A stretch of DNA of 64,000 nucleotides from an uncultured Atopobiaceae bacterium (GCA_944322145.1 CALUNW010000006.1:124001-188000); one strand, 5' to 3'; shown: positions 34,251-44,864, counted from the first letter of the stretch. Made by a program: numbers and translations. Notes: generated by a model not told the origin, from the sequence alone.

Positions 34251-35645
34251 ATGCCCATGACCGCGATTATCCTCGCCGCGGGCGAGGGAACGCGCATGAA
34301 GTCCCGTCACCCCAAGGTCATGCACAAGCTCCTCGACCGTCCGCTCGTCTCCTGGGTCACGCGCGCCGCGCGCGAGGCCGGGGCCGAGCGGATTATTGTT
34401 GTCGTGGGCCATGGCGCGGACGAGGTGCGGGCTCATCTCGCGAACGAAAAGGACGTCGAGTGCGTCGAGCAGACCGAGCGCCTGGGCACCGGCCACGCGA
34501 CGCGCGTGGCACTCGAGGCGACCGGCGTCTGCTCGGGCCCGGTCGTCATCCTGAACGGCGACCTCCCGCTCGTCTCCCCTGAGACCGTGCGCGCATTCGC
34601 CGAGTCGGTGGATGACGACAAGCACGCCGCCGCCATCCTCACGATGACCCCGCCCGACCCGTTTGGCTACGGCCGCGTCGAGCTCGCCGCCGACGGCACC
34701 GTCGCCCGCATCGTCGAGCAGAAGGACTGCACCGAGGAGCAGAGCGCAAGCCTGCTCGAATGCAACGCCGGCTGCTACGCCTTCGACGGGGCGCTTCTGG
34801 CAGCGCACATCGGCGAGATCGGCAACGACAACGCCCAGCACGAGTACTATCTGCCGGACATGGTCGAGATCCTGCGCGGCCACGGCCACGCCACCACCAT
34901 CGTCCACTGCGACGACTACCGCGAGGCGCTCGGCGTCAACTCTCGCGTTCAGCTCGCGGAGCTCTCCGCGCTCGCGCGCGACGCCATCAACACGCGCCTC
35001 ATGGAGCAGGGCGTCACGATGCTCGACCCCGCGACCACCTGGATCGGCCCGGACGTCACCGTCGGGCGCGACACCGTCCTTCTCCCCATGACCATGCTCT
35101 GGGGCGCCACGACCGTGGGCGAGGAGTGCGTCCTCGGCCCCAACACGCGCCTCACCGACTGCACCGTCGCCGACAACGTCTCCCTCGAGGAGACCGTGGG
35201 CGTGGACGTCACCATCGAGAGGGACGTCACCTGCGGGCCGCGCGCCTATCTCCGCGGCGGCGCCCACGTGCTCGAGGGCGCCCATGTGGGCACGCACGTG
35301 GAGATCAAGAACTCCACGATCGGCCGCGGATCAAAGGTCCCGCACCTCTCCTACATCGGCGACTGCACCATGGGCGCCGGCGTGAACATCGGCGGCGGCT
35401 CGATCACGTGCAACTACGACGGCGTGCACAAGAACCGCACCACCATCGGCGACAACGTCTTCGTGGGGTCCGACACGATGATGGTCGCCCCCGTCACGAT
35501 CGGCGACGGGGCCCTCGTGGGCGCCAGCTCCTGCGTCGTCAAGGACGTTCCCGCGGACGCGCTCTATCTCGAGCGCGCTGACCAGCGCATTGTTGAGGGG
35601 TACGCCTCCCGGCGACTCGAGAGACTCAAGAAAGGTGATGCCTAG
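34251..35645 (+). CDS. glmU: Bifunctional GlcNAc-1-P uridyltransferase / GlcN-1-P acetyltransferase
   Basis: 464 residues making UDP-GlcNAc. N-terminal uridyltransferase signature LAAGEGTRMKSRHPKVMHKLL (residues 7 on). C-terminal left-handed beta helix with hexapeptides (IGRGSKVPHLSYIGDCTMGAGVNIGGG), the catalytic His/acetyl-CoA part NIGGGSITCNYDGVHKNRT and the final SCVVKDVPADA. RBS TTGGAGG. Stop abuts the prs start with no gap, so glmU-prs-pth form an operon with the terminator inside. Confidence 0.97.
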   Translation: MPMTAIILAAGEGTRMKSRHPKVMHKLLDRPLVSWVTRAAREAGAERIIVVVGHGADEVRAHLANEKDVECVEQTERLGTGHATRVALEATGVCSGPVVILNGDLPLVSPETVRAFAESVDDDKHAAAILTMTPPDPFGYGRVELAADGTVARIVEQKDCTEEQSASLLECNAGCYAFDGALLAAHIGEIGNDNAQHEYYLPDMVEILRGHGHATTIVHCDDYREALGVNSRVQLAELSALARDAINTRLMEQGVTMLDPATTWIGPDVTVGRDTVLLPMTMLWGATTVGEECVLGPNTRLTDCTVADNVSLEETVGVDVTIERDVTCGPRAYLRGGAHVLEGAHVGTHVEIKNSTIGRGSKVPHLSYIGDCTMGAGVNIGGGSITCNYDGVHKNRTTIGDNVFVGSDTMMVAPVTIGDGALVGASSCVVKDVPADALYLERADQRIVEGYASRRLERLKKGDA

Positions 35646-36644
35646 ATGTACGAGAACCTGAGCGAGCCCATTCCCCTGAAGAAGGAGATCAAGCTCTACA
35701 CCGGCACCGGCAACCCCGCCCTTGCCGAGAAGATCTCTGACATCCTTCACCTCGAGCTCCAGGGCCTCAAGATCGAGAAGTTCGCCAACGGCGAGATCTA
35801 CGCGCGCTTCGACGAGTCCATCCGCGGCGACGACGTGTTCTTCATCCAGTCGCTCTCCGGCGTCAACGTGAACGACCTCCTGATGGAGACCCTCGTCGTG
35901 GCCGACGCCGCCAAGCGCGCCTCTGCCTCCAAGTTCACCGCCGTGCTCCCCCACTACTGCTACGCGCGCCAGGACCGCAAGGCCGCTGCCCGCGAGCCCA
36001 TCACCGCCCGCCTCGTCGCCAACCTCCTCGAGGCCGCCGGCGTGGACCAGGTCATCACCATCGACCTGCACCAGGGCCAGATCCAGGGCTTCTTCGACAT
36101 CCCCGTGACCCACCTCACGGCGCTCTACCTCATCGGCGACTACTTCAAGCAGAAGGACTTCGACTGGGAGAACACCGTCGTGGTCTCCCCCGACATGGGC
36201 CGTGCCAAGGTCGCCAAGCGCCTCTCCGACTATCTGGGCTGCGAGGTCGCCATCGCCCACAAGAGCCGCCCCAAGCACAACGCATCCGAGGTCATGGGCA
36301 TCATCGGCAACATCCAGGGCAAGACCTGCATCGTCAACGACGACATGATCGACACCGCGGGCACCCTCTGCAACTCCGTCCGCAAGCTCAAGGAGATGGG
36401 CGCCGGCGACATCTACGTCTCCGCGACCCACGGCATCTTCTCCGGCGAGGCCATCCAGCGCCTCCAGGACGCCCCGCTCGTGGAGTGCGTAGTCACTGAC
36501 ATCATCCCGTGTGAGGCCGCCAACAAGCCCGGCTCCAAGATCAAGTCCATCTCTGTGGCAAACGAGCTCGCCGAGGCCATCAACAGCGTGTACATGCGCC
36601 GCTCGGTCTCCGAGATCTTCGGCGGCCAGGGTGCCGAGATCTAG
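35646..36644 (+). CDS. prs: Ribose-phosphate diphosphokinase (PRPP synthetase)
   Basis: 332 residues producing PRPP from ribose-5-P and ATP. Class I motifs: FANGEIYARFDESIRGDDVFFIQSL, DLHQGQIQGFFDIPVTHL and the PRPP loop VNDDMIDTAGTL. Starts directly at the glmU stop and is followed by a 29-31-bp palindrome and a UUCG-loop terminator. Confidence 0.97.
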   Translation: MYENLSEPIPLKKEIKLYTGTGNPALAEKISDILHLELQGLKIEKFANGEIYARFDESIRGDDVFFIQSLSGVNVNDLLMETLVVADAAKRASASKFTAVLPHYCYARQDRKAAAREPITARLVANLLEAAGVDQVITIDLHQGQIQGFFDIPVTHLTALYLIGDYFKQKDFDWENTVVVSPDMGRAKVAKRLSDYLGCEVAIAHKSRPKHNASEVMGIIGNIQGKTCIVNDDMIDTAGTLCNSVRKLKEMGAGDIYVSATHGIFSGEAIQRLQDAPLVECVVTDIIPCEAANKPGSKIKSISVANELAEAINSVYMRRSVSEIFGGQGAEI

Positions 36645-36645
36645 T

Positions 36646-36676
36646 CTGTCAATTGGGGACAGTCCCCAATTAACAG
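36646..36676. repeat. 31-bp palindrome, family C
   Basis: CTGTCAATTGGGG / CCCCAATTAACAG with one mismatched position; 1 nt after the prs stop. Confidence 0.93.
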
Positions 36677-36694
36677 AAAAGTTTGATGTTGCGC

Positions 36695-36722
36695 GCGGGG
36701 CCGTCTTCGGACGGCCCCGCCC
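36695..36722 (+). terminator. UUCG-tetraloop terminator after prs
   Basis: GCGGGGCCGTC (36695-36705), loop TTCG, GACGGCCCCGC (36710-36720), then CCTTT. A compact stable stem with the classic cUUCGg loop. Confidence 0.85.
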
Positions 36723-36739
36723 TTTCGCAAGGAGGTGCA

Positions 36740-37285
36740 GTGATCAGAATCGTCTGCGGCCTCGGCAACCCCGACGCCGAGTACGCCCGCACCCGGCACA
36801 ACGCCGGCTTTGCCACCATCGACGCCGTGGCGACGCGTCAGGGCGTGCGCTACTGGAAGTCCGAGGCGGGCGCCCAGGTCGCCCAGATCACGGTGACCGA
36901 CAAGGACGGCGAGAAGCGCGAGGTCCTTCTCGCCAAGCCGATGAGCTACATGAACACCTCGGGCGGGCCGCTCTCCAAGCTGGCGCGCGCCCACCGCGTG
37001 CGCCCCGAGGAGATTCTCGTGGTCCACGACGAGGTGGACCTGCCCGCGGGCGAGGTCAAGCTCAAGCTGGGCGGCGGCCTCAACGCGCACAACGGCCTGC
37101 GCTCCATCGCCGACAAGCTCGGCAGCCGCGACTTCGCGCGCGTGCAGTTTGGCATCGGCCGCCCGCCCGGACGCATGCAGGTCGCTGACTACGTGCTGCG
37201 CGAGCTCAAGGGAAACTTCCTCGAGGACTTCGAGCTCACCGTCGAGCGTGCGGCCGACCTCGTGGAGCAGACCCTGCGCGGCTGA
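36740..37285 (+). CDS. pth: Peptidyl-tRNA hydrolase
   Basis: 181 residues from GTG 36740, RBS AAGGAGGTGC. CGLGNP and TRHNAGF carry the catalytic His20; MSYMNTSGG, HDEVDLPAGEVKLKLGGGLNAHNG and FARVQFGIGRP are the remaining family motifs. It frees tRNA from peptidyl-tRNA drop-off products. Follows prs after a terminator, so partial separation from it is expected. Confidence 0.96.
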   Translation: MIRIVCGLGNPDAEYARTRHNAGFATIDAVATRQGVRYWKSEAGAQVAQITVTDKDGEKREVLLAKPMSYMNTSGGPLSKLARAHRVRPEEILVVHDEVDLPAGEVKLKLGGGLNAHNGLRSIADKLGSRDFARVQFGIGRPPGRMQVADYVLRELKGNFLEDFELTVERAADLVEQTLRG

Positions 37286-37325
37286 CGGCCGCCCTCACCC
37301 CGTCAAGAAAACAGAGAAATGTACG

Positions 37326-37366
37326 AGCACCCCGCTCTTCTCGCCTGGCGATAAGAACGGGGTGCT
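37326..37366. terminator. Hairpin after pth
   Basis: AGCACCCCG (37326-37334) pairs with CGGGGTGCT (37358-37366), with an inner stem from TTCTCGCC / GGCGATAAGAA. No clear T-run. The rest of the 37286-37599 spacer shows TACAAT (37523-37528) as the likely -10 for nfnA, and otherwise nothing recognisable. Confidence 0.65.
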
Positions 37367-37599
37367 TCATCTACCTGCGATTATGCAACTCATGCCAGAA
37401 GCCGCGACTGAAAAGGTCGCACATTTCTCCCGACAGCACGCCAAACCGCCTCCGCTACGCGCACGCCTCCGCCGCCCGCCGCTCTTCTCGCCCGCCCACG
37501 GAGGAATGCGCGGTCACTCGGGTACAATGAGGGGTGTTGGAAAGGCCCTGCCAGGAGCCGGGCCGCCAAATGAGGGAATGCAGGAGAGGAGTGCGGTTA

Positions 37600-38442
37600 A
37601 TGTACAAGATCCTCGAAAAGACGCAGTTCTCGGAGAAGGTGTTCAAGTTCCGCATCGAGGCGCCCCGGATGGCCAAGCACGCTCACGCCGGCCAGTTCCT
37701 GATGGTGCGCGCCAACGAGACGGGCGAGCGCGTCCCGTTCACGCTTGCGGGCTGGAACGCCGAGGAGGGCTGGGTCGAGTTCATCTTCATGGTGATCGGC
37801 AAGACCACGGAGATGCTGTCCACCTACAACGAGGGCGACTCCATCAAGGACGTCACCGGCCCGCTGGGCGTCCCCACCGAGATGGCGGACGGCCCCTGCG
37901 CGGTCATCGGCGGCGGCGTCGGCCTGGCCATCGCCTACCCCGTTGCCCGCCACCTGGTCGAGACCGGCCACGAGGTCCACGCCATCATGGGCGCGCGCAC
38001 CAAGGACCTGCTGCTGCTTGAGGAGCAGTTCCGCGAGCTGCTGCCGGACGACCACATCCACATCACCACCGACGACGGCTCCTACGGCGAGAAGGGCGTG
38101 GTCACCGCCCCGCTCGAGCGCCTGCTCCAGGAGAAGGCCGTCACCCAGGTCTTCTGCGTCGGCCCCGTGCCGATGATGAAGTTCTCCGCCCTCACGGCCG
38201 AGAAGTACAACACGCCCATCACCGCGTCGCTCAACCCCATCATGGTCGACGGCACCGGCATGTGCGGGTGCTGCCGCGTGGAGGTCGACGGGCAGACGAA
38301 GTTCGCCTGCGTCGACGGTCCCGACTTCGACGCCACCAAGGTCGACTGGAACGACCTTCGCGCGCGTCAGGCCGCGTATCTCACCGAGGAGGGCCAGTCC
38401 CTCAAGGCCTATGAGGAGGCGAACTGCGCATGCCACAGGTAA
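37600..38442 (+). CDS. nfnA: NADH-dependent reduced ferredoxin:NADP+ oxidoreductase, subunit A (NfnA)
   Basis: 280 residues of the FNR-like FAD/NAD-binding family (GltB-small/SudB/NfnA). FAD domain around GQFLMVRANETGERVPFTLAGW, NAD domain VIGGGVGLAIAYPVARHL, and a C-terminal 2Fe-2S cluster from GTGMCGCCRVEV with FACVDGPDFD. It overlaps nfnB by 13 nt. With NfnB it forms the electron-bifurcating complex coupling ferredoxin/NADH oxidation to NADP+ reduction, useful in a fermentative anaerobe. Could also be a sulfide dehydrogenase-type homolog. Confidence 0.88.
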   Translation: MYKILEKTQFSEKVFKFRIEAPRMAKHAHAGQFLMVRANETGERVPFTLAGWNAEEGWVEFIFMVIGKTTEMLSTYNEGDSIKDVTGPLGVPTEMADGPCAVIGGGVGLAIAYPVARHLVETGHEVHAIMGARTKDLLLLEEQFRELLPDDHIHITTDDGSYGEKGVVTAPLERLLQEKAVTQVFCVGPVPMMKFSALTAEKYNTPITASLNPIMVDGTGMCGCCRVEVDGQTKFACVDGPDFDATKVDWNDLRARQAAYLTEEGQSLKAYEEANCACHR

Positions 38443-39830
38443 ACGGTCGCTTTGTTCCGGACATGAAGTCCCCGCGCACGCCGGACAACGAGGAGCCGGC
38501 AGCCGAGCGCGCGTGCGACTTCCGCCCCGTCGACAAGGGCTTCACCAAGGAGATGGCGCTGGCCGAGGCCGAGCGCTGCATGGACTGCAAGAAGCCGTTC
38601 TGCGTTGACGGCTGCCCCGTCAACATCAACATCCCCAAGTTCATCGAGAAGATCCGCGAGGAGAAGTTCGGCGAGGCGCTGGACATCATCCGCGAGGACT
38701 CGATGCTCCCCGCCATCTGCGGCCGCGTCTGCCCGCAGGAGAACCAGTGCGAGGGCAAGTGCATCCGCGGCAAGAAGGGCGACCCGGTGGCCATCGGCCA
38801 GCTGGAGCGCTTCCTCGGCGACCAGCCCGAGCTCGCCTCCAAGCCCAAGATGGCCCCCAAGAACGGCAAGAAGGTCGCCGTCGTGGGCTCCGGCCCGTCC
38901 GGCATCACCTGCGCCGGCGAGCTCGCCCGCAACGGCTTTGACGTCACCGTCTTCGAGGCCTTCTTCACCGGCGGCGGCGTTCTCGTCTACGGCATCCCCG
39001 AGTTCCGTCTGCCCAAGGCCGTCGTCAAGCGCGAGATCGACGGTCTGGAGGAGATGGGCGTCAAGTTTGAGTACAACTCCGTCGTCGGCCGCATCACCGA
39101 CGCCGAGGAGCTCTTCGCTGAGGGCTTTGACGCCATCTACATCGCCACGGGCGCGGGCCTGCCCAAGTTCCTCAACGTCCCGGGCGAGAACCTGCCCAAC
39201 GTCTTCTTTGCCAACGAGTACCTCACGCGCGTGAACCTCATGAAGGCCAACCGCTTCCCCGAGTACGACACGCCCACCAAGCACGGCAAGAACGTCGTGG
39301 TCTTTGGTGGCGGCAACGTCGCCATGGACGCGGTGCGCACCGCCAAGCGCCTGGGCGCCGAGCGCGCGATCATCGCCTACCGCCGCACCGAGGACGAGAT
39401 GCCCGCCCGTCGCGCGGAGCTGCACCACGCCAAGGCTGAGGGCGTCGAGGTCATGCCGCTCGTCGCCCCGCTGGAGTTCGTGAAGGGCGAGGACGGCGCC
39501 GTCTGCGCGGTGCGCGTCCAGAAGATGGAGCTCGGCGAGCCCGACGCCTCCGGGCGCCGTCGCCCGGTGCCCATCGAGGGCGCCGTCGAGGAGATCCCCT
39601 GCGACGTGGCCATCTCCGCCATCGGCACCAACGCCAACCCGTTTGCCAAGATGATCGGCGACATCAAGCTCAACAAGTGGGGCTACATCATCGCCGACGA
39701 GGACGGCCGCACCTCCGACCCGCGCATCTGGGCCGGCGGCGACATCGTCACCGGCGCGGCCACGGTCATCCTGGCCATGGGCGCCGGCAAGACGGCTGCT
39801 GCAAGCATCACGAGGACGCTCGTCGGGTAG
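38430..39830 (+). CDS. nfnB: NADPH-dependent glutamate-synthase-type subunit (NfnB-like)
   Basis: 466 residues. N-terminal [4Fe-4S] cysteines in CMDCKKPFCVDGCPVNI and CGRVCPQENQCEGKC; FAD motif VVGSGPSGITCAGELA; NADPH motif VVFGGGNVAMDAVRTAKRL; second ATGAGLPKFL. The C-terminal GGDIVTGAATVILAMGAGKTAA ends the family. Size and pairing with the 280-residue NfnA match the bifurcating NfnAB of Clostridium kluyveri; a homotetrameric NADPH GltA is the alternative. Confidence 0.9.
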   Translation: MPQVNGRFVPDMKSPRTPDNEEPAAERACDFRPVDKGFTKEMALAEAERCMDCKKPFCVDGCPVNINIPKFIEKIREEKFGEALDIIREDSMLPAICGRVCPQENQCEGKCIRGKKGDPVAIGQLERFLGDQPELASKPKMAPKNGKKVAVVGSGPSGITCAGELARNGFDVTVFEAFFTGGGVLVYGIPEFRLPKAVVKREIDGLEEMGVKFEYNSVVGRITDAEELFAEGFDAIYIATGAGLPKFLNVPGENLPNVFFANEYLTRVNLMKANRFPEYDTPTKHGKNVVVFGGGNVAMDAVRTAKRLGAERAIIAYRRTEDEMPARRAELHHAKAEGVEVMPLVAPLEFVKGEDGAVCAVRVQKMELGEPDASGRRRPVPIEGAVEEIPCDVAISAIGTNANPFAKMIGDIKLNKWGYIIADEDGRTSDPRIWAGGDIVTGAATVILAMGAGKTAAASITRTLVG

Positions 39831-39857
39831 CGAGAAGAACGTCTGGTCGTAGCTGAC

Positions 39858-39926
39858 GGCCCCGCCGATTTCCACGCAGGAGTGCGCTTCGCGAAACTCC
39901 TGCTTAGGAAATCGGCGGGGCCTTTT
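39858..39926 (+). terminator. Terminator after nfnB
   Basis: GGCCCCGCCGATTTCC (39858-39873) pairs with GGAAATCGGCGGGGCC (39907-39922), followed by TTTTGC. The long loop holds a second stem GCAGGAGT/ACTCCTGC. Confidence 0.85.
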
Positions 39927-39994
39927 GCTATCGATGATGAGGTTCTTCTCGTCTGGGACCGCCGAAGGGCGTCTGTCGGGTTTGGCGGGGTGTC

Positions 39995-40145
39995 GCCCGC
40001 ACTTGGCGGCGCGCGCCATCAAGTGCGGGCTAGAGCGCACTCGATGCGCGCACTTGAGCGCAAAACTCGGGAGGTAGGCCGCACTCCCCGGCCTGCCGCC
40101 GACACAACGCCCGCACTCGATGCCCGCACTTATGAGTGCGGCCCG
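39995..40145. repeat. Cluster of GCACTT/AAGTGC repeats
   Basis: GCCCGCACTTG (39995-40005) pairs with CAAGTGCGGGC (40020-40030). Further GCACTCGATGC and GCGCACTTGAGCGC copies follow at 40037-40062, 40111-40123, and CCGCACTTATGAGTGCGG (about 40124-40141) is itself a hairpin. No gene is visible; the cluster lies between the terminator of nfnB and the end of the nucleotidyltransferase gene. Confidence 0.75.
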
Positions 40146-40154
40146 CATGAGTCG

Positions 40155-41549
40155 TCACTCCCAGCCGGGGTCCTCGAGATTGCGGAGGTGGAAGAGGTAG
40201 TCGAGGAGGCGATAGGTCTTCTCGGCAAGGTCCTTCTCGCCGACGCCCCGCTCGACGACGTACTCGTCGAAGAGACGGTTGCTCGTGGTCTCGAGGCAGC
40301 CCGTCGTGAGCTCCATGAGGATGCGCGGCTCGAAGATCCCAACGCGGATGCATTTCCCTTCCACAAGATAGGGCGCATTGCGCTCGGTAGGTAAGATCCT
40401 ATAGGCAACAAACTCCAGCTCGGCGCCATCGATTCCCAGATGAAGCTCGATGTTGTGACGCATGGCCCAAAGGCTTGTCTGCGAGACCTCCTCCAGGGGC
40501 ATGCGCTCCACGTCAAGGTGCCCCTCGAGCCAGACGCGCAGCTCCTTGGGCGACTTGGTGCCGGGCACAATCTTGTGATCTGGCCACCAGGGGATGCGCG
40601 GCGCCGCGTCGTCGAGCTCCACGCGCGCCACCGCGACCACCGGGTCACTCTCGAGCCCCTCGCAGAACTCCTCGTAGGTTCGCGGGCTCGCGATGGGCAC
40701 ATCGACACTCAGCACGTTGCCGCGCTCTGCAAAGAGCGCGGCACCCAGACTCTCCTTCGCCCACGTGAGAAAGCGGACGTCGAGCTTTGCGGCAAGGCCG
40801 TCGCCGGCGTTGTCGAGAAACGCGTCGAGGACGTTATGGATGGCCTGCGCCGCCTCCAAGAAGTCGCCGCTCCCCAGGCTGGCATAGATTGCCTCGAGAA
40901 GCTGGTAGTCCTCGGCCGGAATAACCTCATTGATCTTCTTCAGACCGAGAAACGCGTAGCGCCGGTCGTAGAGGCTACGAACCAGCACGGAAAGCTCCCC
41001 TACCGCATCGCTCATGATCTTGGTGGCCCAGGCGTCGTTTCTGCGCCCGTAGGCAGAGCTCGCCTCCACAAGGCAGTAGAGCACAGACGAGAAGTGCCGG
41101 CAAAGCTCCTCGTCCGTCACGTCGGCGCGCGTGGGCGTCACGTCCGCGAAGAGGCCCGCCGAGTCATATGCCGCGACGACGGGGTCAAGGCTGCCGACCT
41201 GCTCGGGCTCGGCAACGTAGAGGTCCACGTGGAGGGCGTCGGAGAAGATGGCCACCTTCTGCGGCAGGCCGAAGTCGACGTCCTCGATGAACACGACGCC
41301 GCCATAGGCGCTGAGGTACTTCTCGCGCCGCGCCAGCACGGCATCGCGGTTCTGGGGAGAGACGACGAGGTAGAGGTCGATGTCGGAGAACTCGTCCGCG
41401 TCTCCACGGGCAATCGAGCCCTTGAGGAGAACCGCCTCGCACAGGCCGTCGGCCATCACCGCGTCGGTGATGGCCGCAATCGCCTCGTCAAGGCGCGCGA
41501 TGCCCGTGATTCGCCTGATGCCCGTGATGCGCTTCTCGTCCAACGTCAC
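40155..41549 (-). CDS. Nucleotidyltransferase-fold protein of unknown function
   Basis: 464 residues from GTG 41549, RBS GGGGAGGG. An NTase core LLKGSIARGDADEFSDIDLY (residues 41-60; Asp56 and Asp58 as metal ligands), as in kanamycin/streptomycin nucleotidyltransferases and MNT-type toxin partners. The rest, including the helical middle and WYMRHNIELHLG-like C-terminal region, is not from a family I can name. Residues 7-17 contain a short duplicated RITGI (a 15-bp duplication). It is transcribed with an XRE regulator 20 nt upstream, a layout shared by some toxin-antitoxin or resistance modules. Confidence 0.6.
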   Translation of the reverse strand: MTLDEKRITGIRRITGIARLDEAIAAITDAVMADGLCEAVLLKGSIARGDADEFSDIDLYLVVSPQNRDAVLARREKYLSAYGGVVFIEDVDFGLPQKVAIFSDALHVDLYVAEPEQVGSLDPVVAAYDSAGLFADVTPTRADVTDEELCRHFSSVLYCLVEASSAYGRRNDAWATKIMSDAVGELSVLVRSLYDRRYAFLGLKKINEVIPAEDYQLLEAIYASLGSGDFLEAAQAIHNVLDAFLDNAGDGLAAKLDVRFLTWAKESLGAALFAERGNVLSVDVPIASPRTYEEFCEGLESDPVVAVARVELDDAAPRIPWWPDHKIVPGTKSPKELRVWLEGHLDVERMPLEEVSQTSLWAMRHNIELHLGIDGAELEFVAYRILPTERNAPYLVEGKCIRVGIFEPRILMELTTGCLETTSNRLFDEYVVERGVGEKDLAEKTYRLLDYLFHLRNLEDPGWE

Positions 41550-41568
41550 CCCTCCCCAGGTCCAAACG

Positions 41569-42135
41569 CTACTCCAGCGAGATGGTCACGTGGTCGCCGT
41601 TGCCGCAGTCGACGTCAAGAAGCGTGCCCTTCTCGCCGTGCTTGATGGCCTCGGAGACAAGGTCCAGGTCAACGTCGGCGTTGTTGAGGTTCAGATTGAC
41701 GTTGCCGGGCATCTTCTTTCCGGCCCCGAGCACAAAGCTCGCGAGGCCGAGCGGAACGTTGATGTTGACGTCATCGCCGTCGTCGCCGTCGTGGACCTGA
41801 ATGTGCAGGGCGTGCGGGCGACCACCGCGATCAGGACGCGGCGCGGGCTCCGGCTCCGGCCCGAACGCGGCACCGGGCTCCGCGGGCGCCACCCCCCGCA
41901 CCGGCACAACGTCGCGCACGATGGGCGCCACGCCCAGAAGCTGGTCCACGCTCACGCCAAACGTCTTGGCGAGCTCCGGCAGCAGCATGATGTCGGGCGC
42001 GCTGAGGCCATTTTCCCACTTGCTCACCGCTTGTGCCGTCACGCCCATCTTCATGGCAAGGCGCTCCTGCGTCATGCCGTACTCCAGGCGCAGCCGTGCG
42101 ATGCGGCGTCCCAGCGTCTCGTTCTTCTCGTCCAT
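41569..42135 (-). CDS. XRE regulator fused to a YvlB/LiaX-type C-terminal domain
   Basis: 188 residues from ATG 42135 (RBS GAAAGGACC). The HTH at the N-terminus reads RIARLRLEYGMTQERLAMKMGVTAQAVSKWE. After a Pro-rich linker the C-terminus reads IQVHDGDDGDDVNINVPLGLA and VDLDLVSEAIKHGEKG with GNGDHVTISLE, resembling the beta-strand domain of YvlB/LiaX envelope-stress proteins. It precedes the nucleotidyltransferase and may sense an envelope signal; the fusion is seen, the role inferred. Confidence 0.75.
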   Translation of the reverse strand: MDEKNETLGRRIARLRLEYGMTQERLAMKMGVTAQAVSKWENGLSAPDIMLLPELAKTFGVSVDQLLGVAPIVRDVVPVRGVAPAEPGAAFGPEPEPAPRPDRGGRPHALHIQVHDGDDGDDVNINVPLGLASFVLGAGKKMPGNVNLNLNNADVDLDLVSEAIKHGEKGTLLDVDCGNGDHVTISLE

Positions 42136-42546
42136 GGTCGGTCCTTTCCTCGGGCTTCTGCGTGCGGCTCCCACTGTGACATCCCCCTTGGTTGAGTTCC
42201 ACCAACCATCTGACGAGTTACGATTCTACCCGTTTACCAGCGAGGACAACCAGCGGTTGTGCGAGAGCGCCAGCATCCGCACGACAGCATGGCGAAAGAA
42301 CCTACGCGTGCATTGAGCCGAGTGCGTCGACAGGCTCGTCGCAGCCTCGAGTAGGGGCCGTTCGCTAAGAGGGTTTGACCCCCGTACGTGGGCGTGCTAC
42401 CCTCTCGAGCAGAATCGCATAGACACCGCCTCCCGCCGGGGAGGCACACGAGCGTTGACCCTGCATCGTTAGGCCTTAGAAGATGCGGGGTTAGCGCTCT
42501 TTCTCTATGCCATGGGGGAGCTCGTTGAGCCAAAACGGAGGCTGAC
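42136..42546. other. 410-bp intergenic region with hairpin leader
   Basis: No open frame with a ribosome site. A GC-hairpin around CCTCCCGCCGGGGAGG (about 42429-42444) and an imperfect stem (CCCTGCATC at about 42459 with GATGCGGGG at about 42483) lie before the PNPOx-fold gene, so a structured leader is possible. I see no known riboswitch consensus. A stretch on the plus strand (42225-42316) reads like a short coding remnant, unsupported. Confidence 0.3.
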
Positions 42547-43038
42547 ATGTTTCGTGAGATGAGACGCAAGAAGCAGGCGCTGTCGCCCGAGGAGTGCGAG
42601 GAGGTGCTCGAGCGGGGCAGCTCGGGCGTGCTCGCGGTTCTCGGCGATGGAGGGTATCCGTATGCGGTGCCGCTCAGTTACGTCTACGCGGATGGTAGGC
42701 TCTTCTTCCACTGCGCGAAGGCTGGGCACAAGCTCGACGCCATCACGCGCGAACCCAAGGCCTCCTTCTGTGTGTTGGATCAGGACCGTGTGGTACCCGA
42801 GGAGTACACGACCTACTTCCGCAGCGTAATCGTCTTCGGGCGGGCGGGCGAAATCAAGGACGATGCAGGGCGGCGCACCGCGGCGGAGCTGCTGGCCCAG
42901 AAGTACTGCCCCGAGGAGAGCGCCGAGGGCGTTACGGCGGAGATTGACCGTTTCTGGCGCACGCTCTGCATCCTCGAGCTGGTGCCGGAGCACATCAGCG
43001 GCAAGGAGGCCATCGAGCTCACCCGGCAGCGCGGCTGA
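42547..43038 (+). CDS. Pyridoxamine-5'-phosphate-oxidase-fold flavoprotein (NimA-like)
   Basis: 163 residues with the FMN-binding split-barrel pattern: GSSGVLAVLGDGGYPYAVPLSYVYADGRLFFHCAKAGHKLDAI. This group includes NimA nitroimidazole-resistance and other F420/FMN proteins; the exact activity is not fixed by sequence. RBS GGAGGCTGAC before ATG 42547. The end is shared with groEL through a convergent hairpin. Confidence 0.85.
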   Translation: MFREMRRKKQALSPEECEEVLERGSSGVLAVLGDGGYPYAVPLSYVYADGRLFFHCAKAGHKLDAITREPKASFCVLDQDRVVPEEYTTYFRSVIVFGRAGEIKDDAGRRTAAELLAQKYCPEESAEGVTAEIDRFWRTLCILELVPEHISGKEAIELTRQRG

Positions 43039-43087
43039 GCACCCCCAGCAACTCCGGTCGAGGACCTTCAAGGCCTGAAACGAGAAG

Positions 43088-43152
43088 GCGCCCCCGACCT
43101 TCCGGAGAGAAGTTTCTCGAAGAGCACTTCTCGAAGGAAGGTCGGGGGCGCC
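43088..43152. terminator. Bidirectional hairpin between the PNPOx-fold gene and groEL
   Basis: GGCGCCCCCGACCTT (43088-43102) pairs with AAGGTCGGGGGCGCC (43138-43152), with an inner TTCTCGA / TTCTCGAA stem. Convergent genes end on either side. Confidence 0.8.
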
Positions 43153-43177
43153 GACTAGCGCGTGTCAGGCCTTGAGC

Positions 43178-44863
<1,686 letters not shown>

Positions 44864-44864
44864 G

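Noticed and set aside
42225-42316. Short plus-strand stretch resembling a coding remnant
   Set aside because: No start, no recognised family and too short; kept only as a note.
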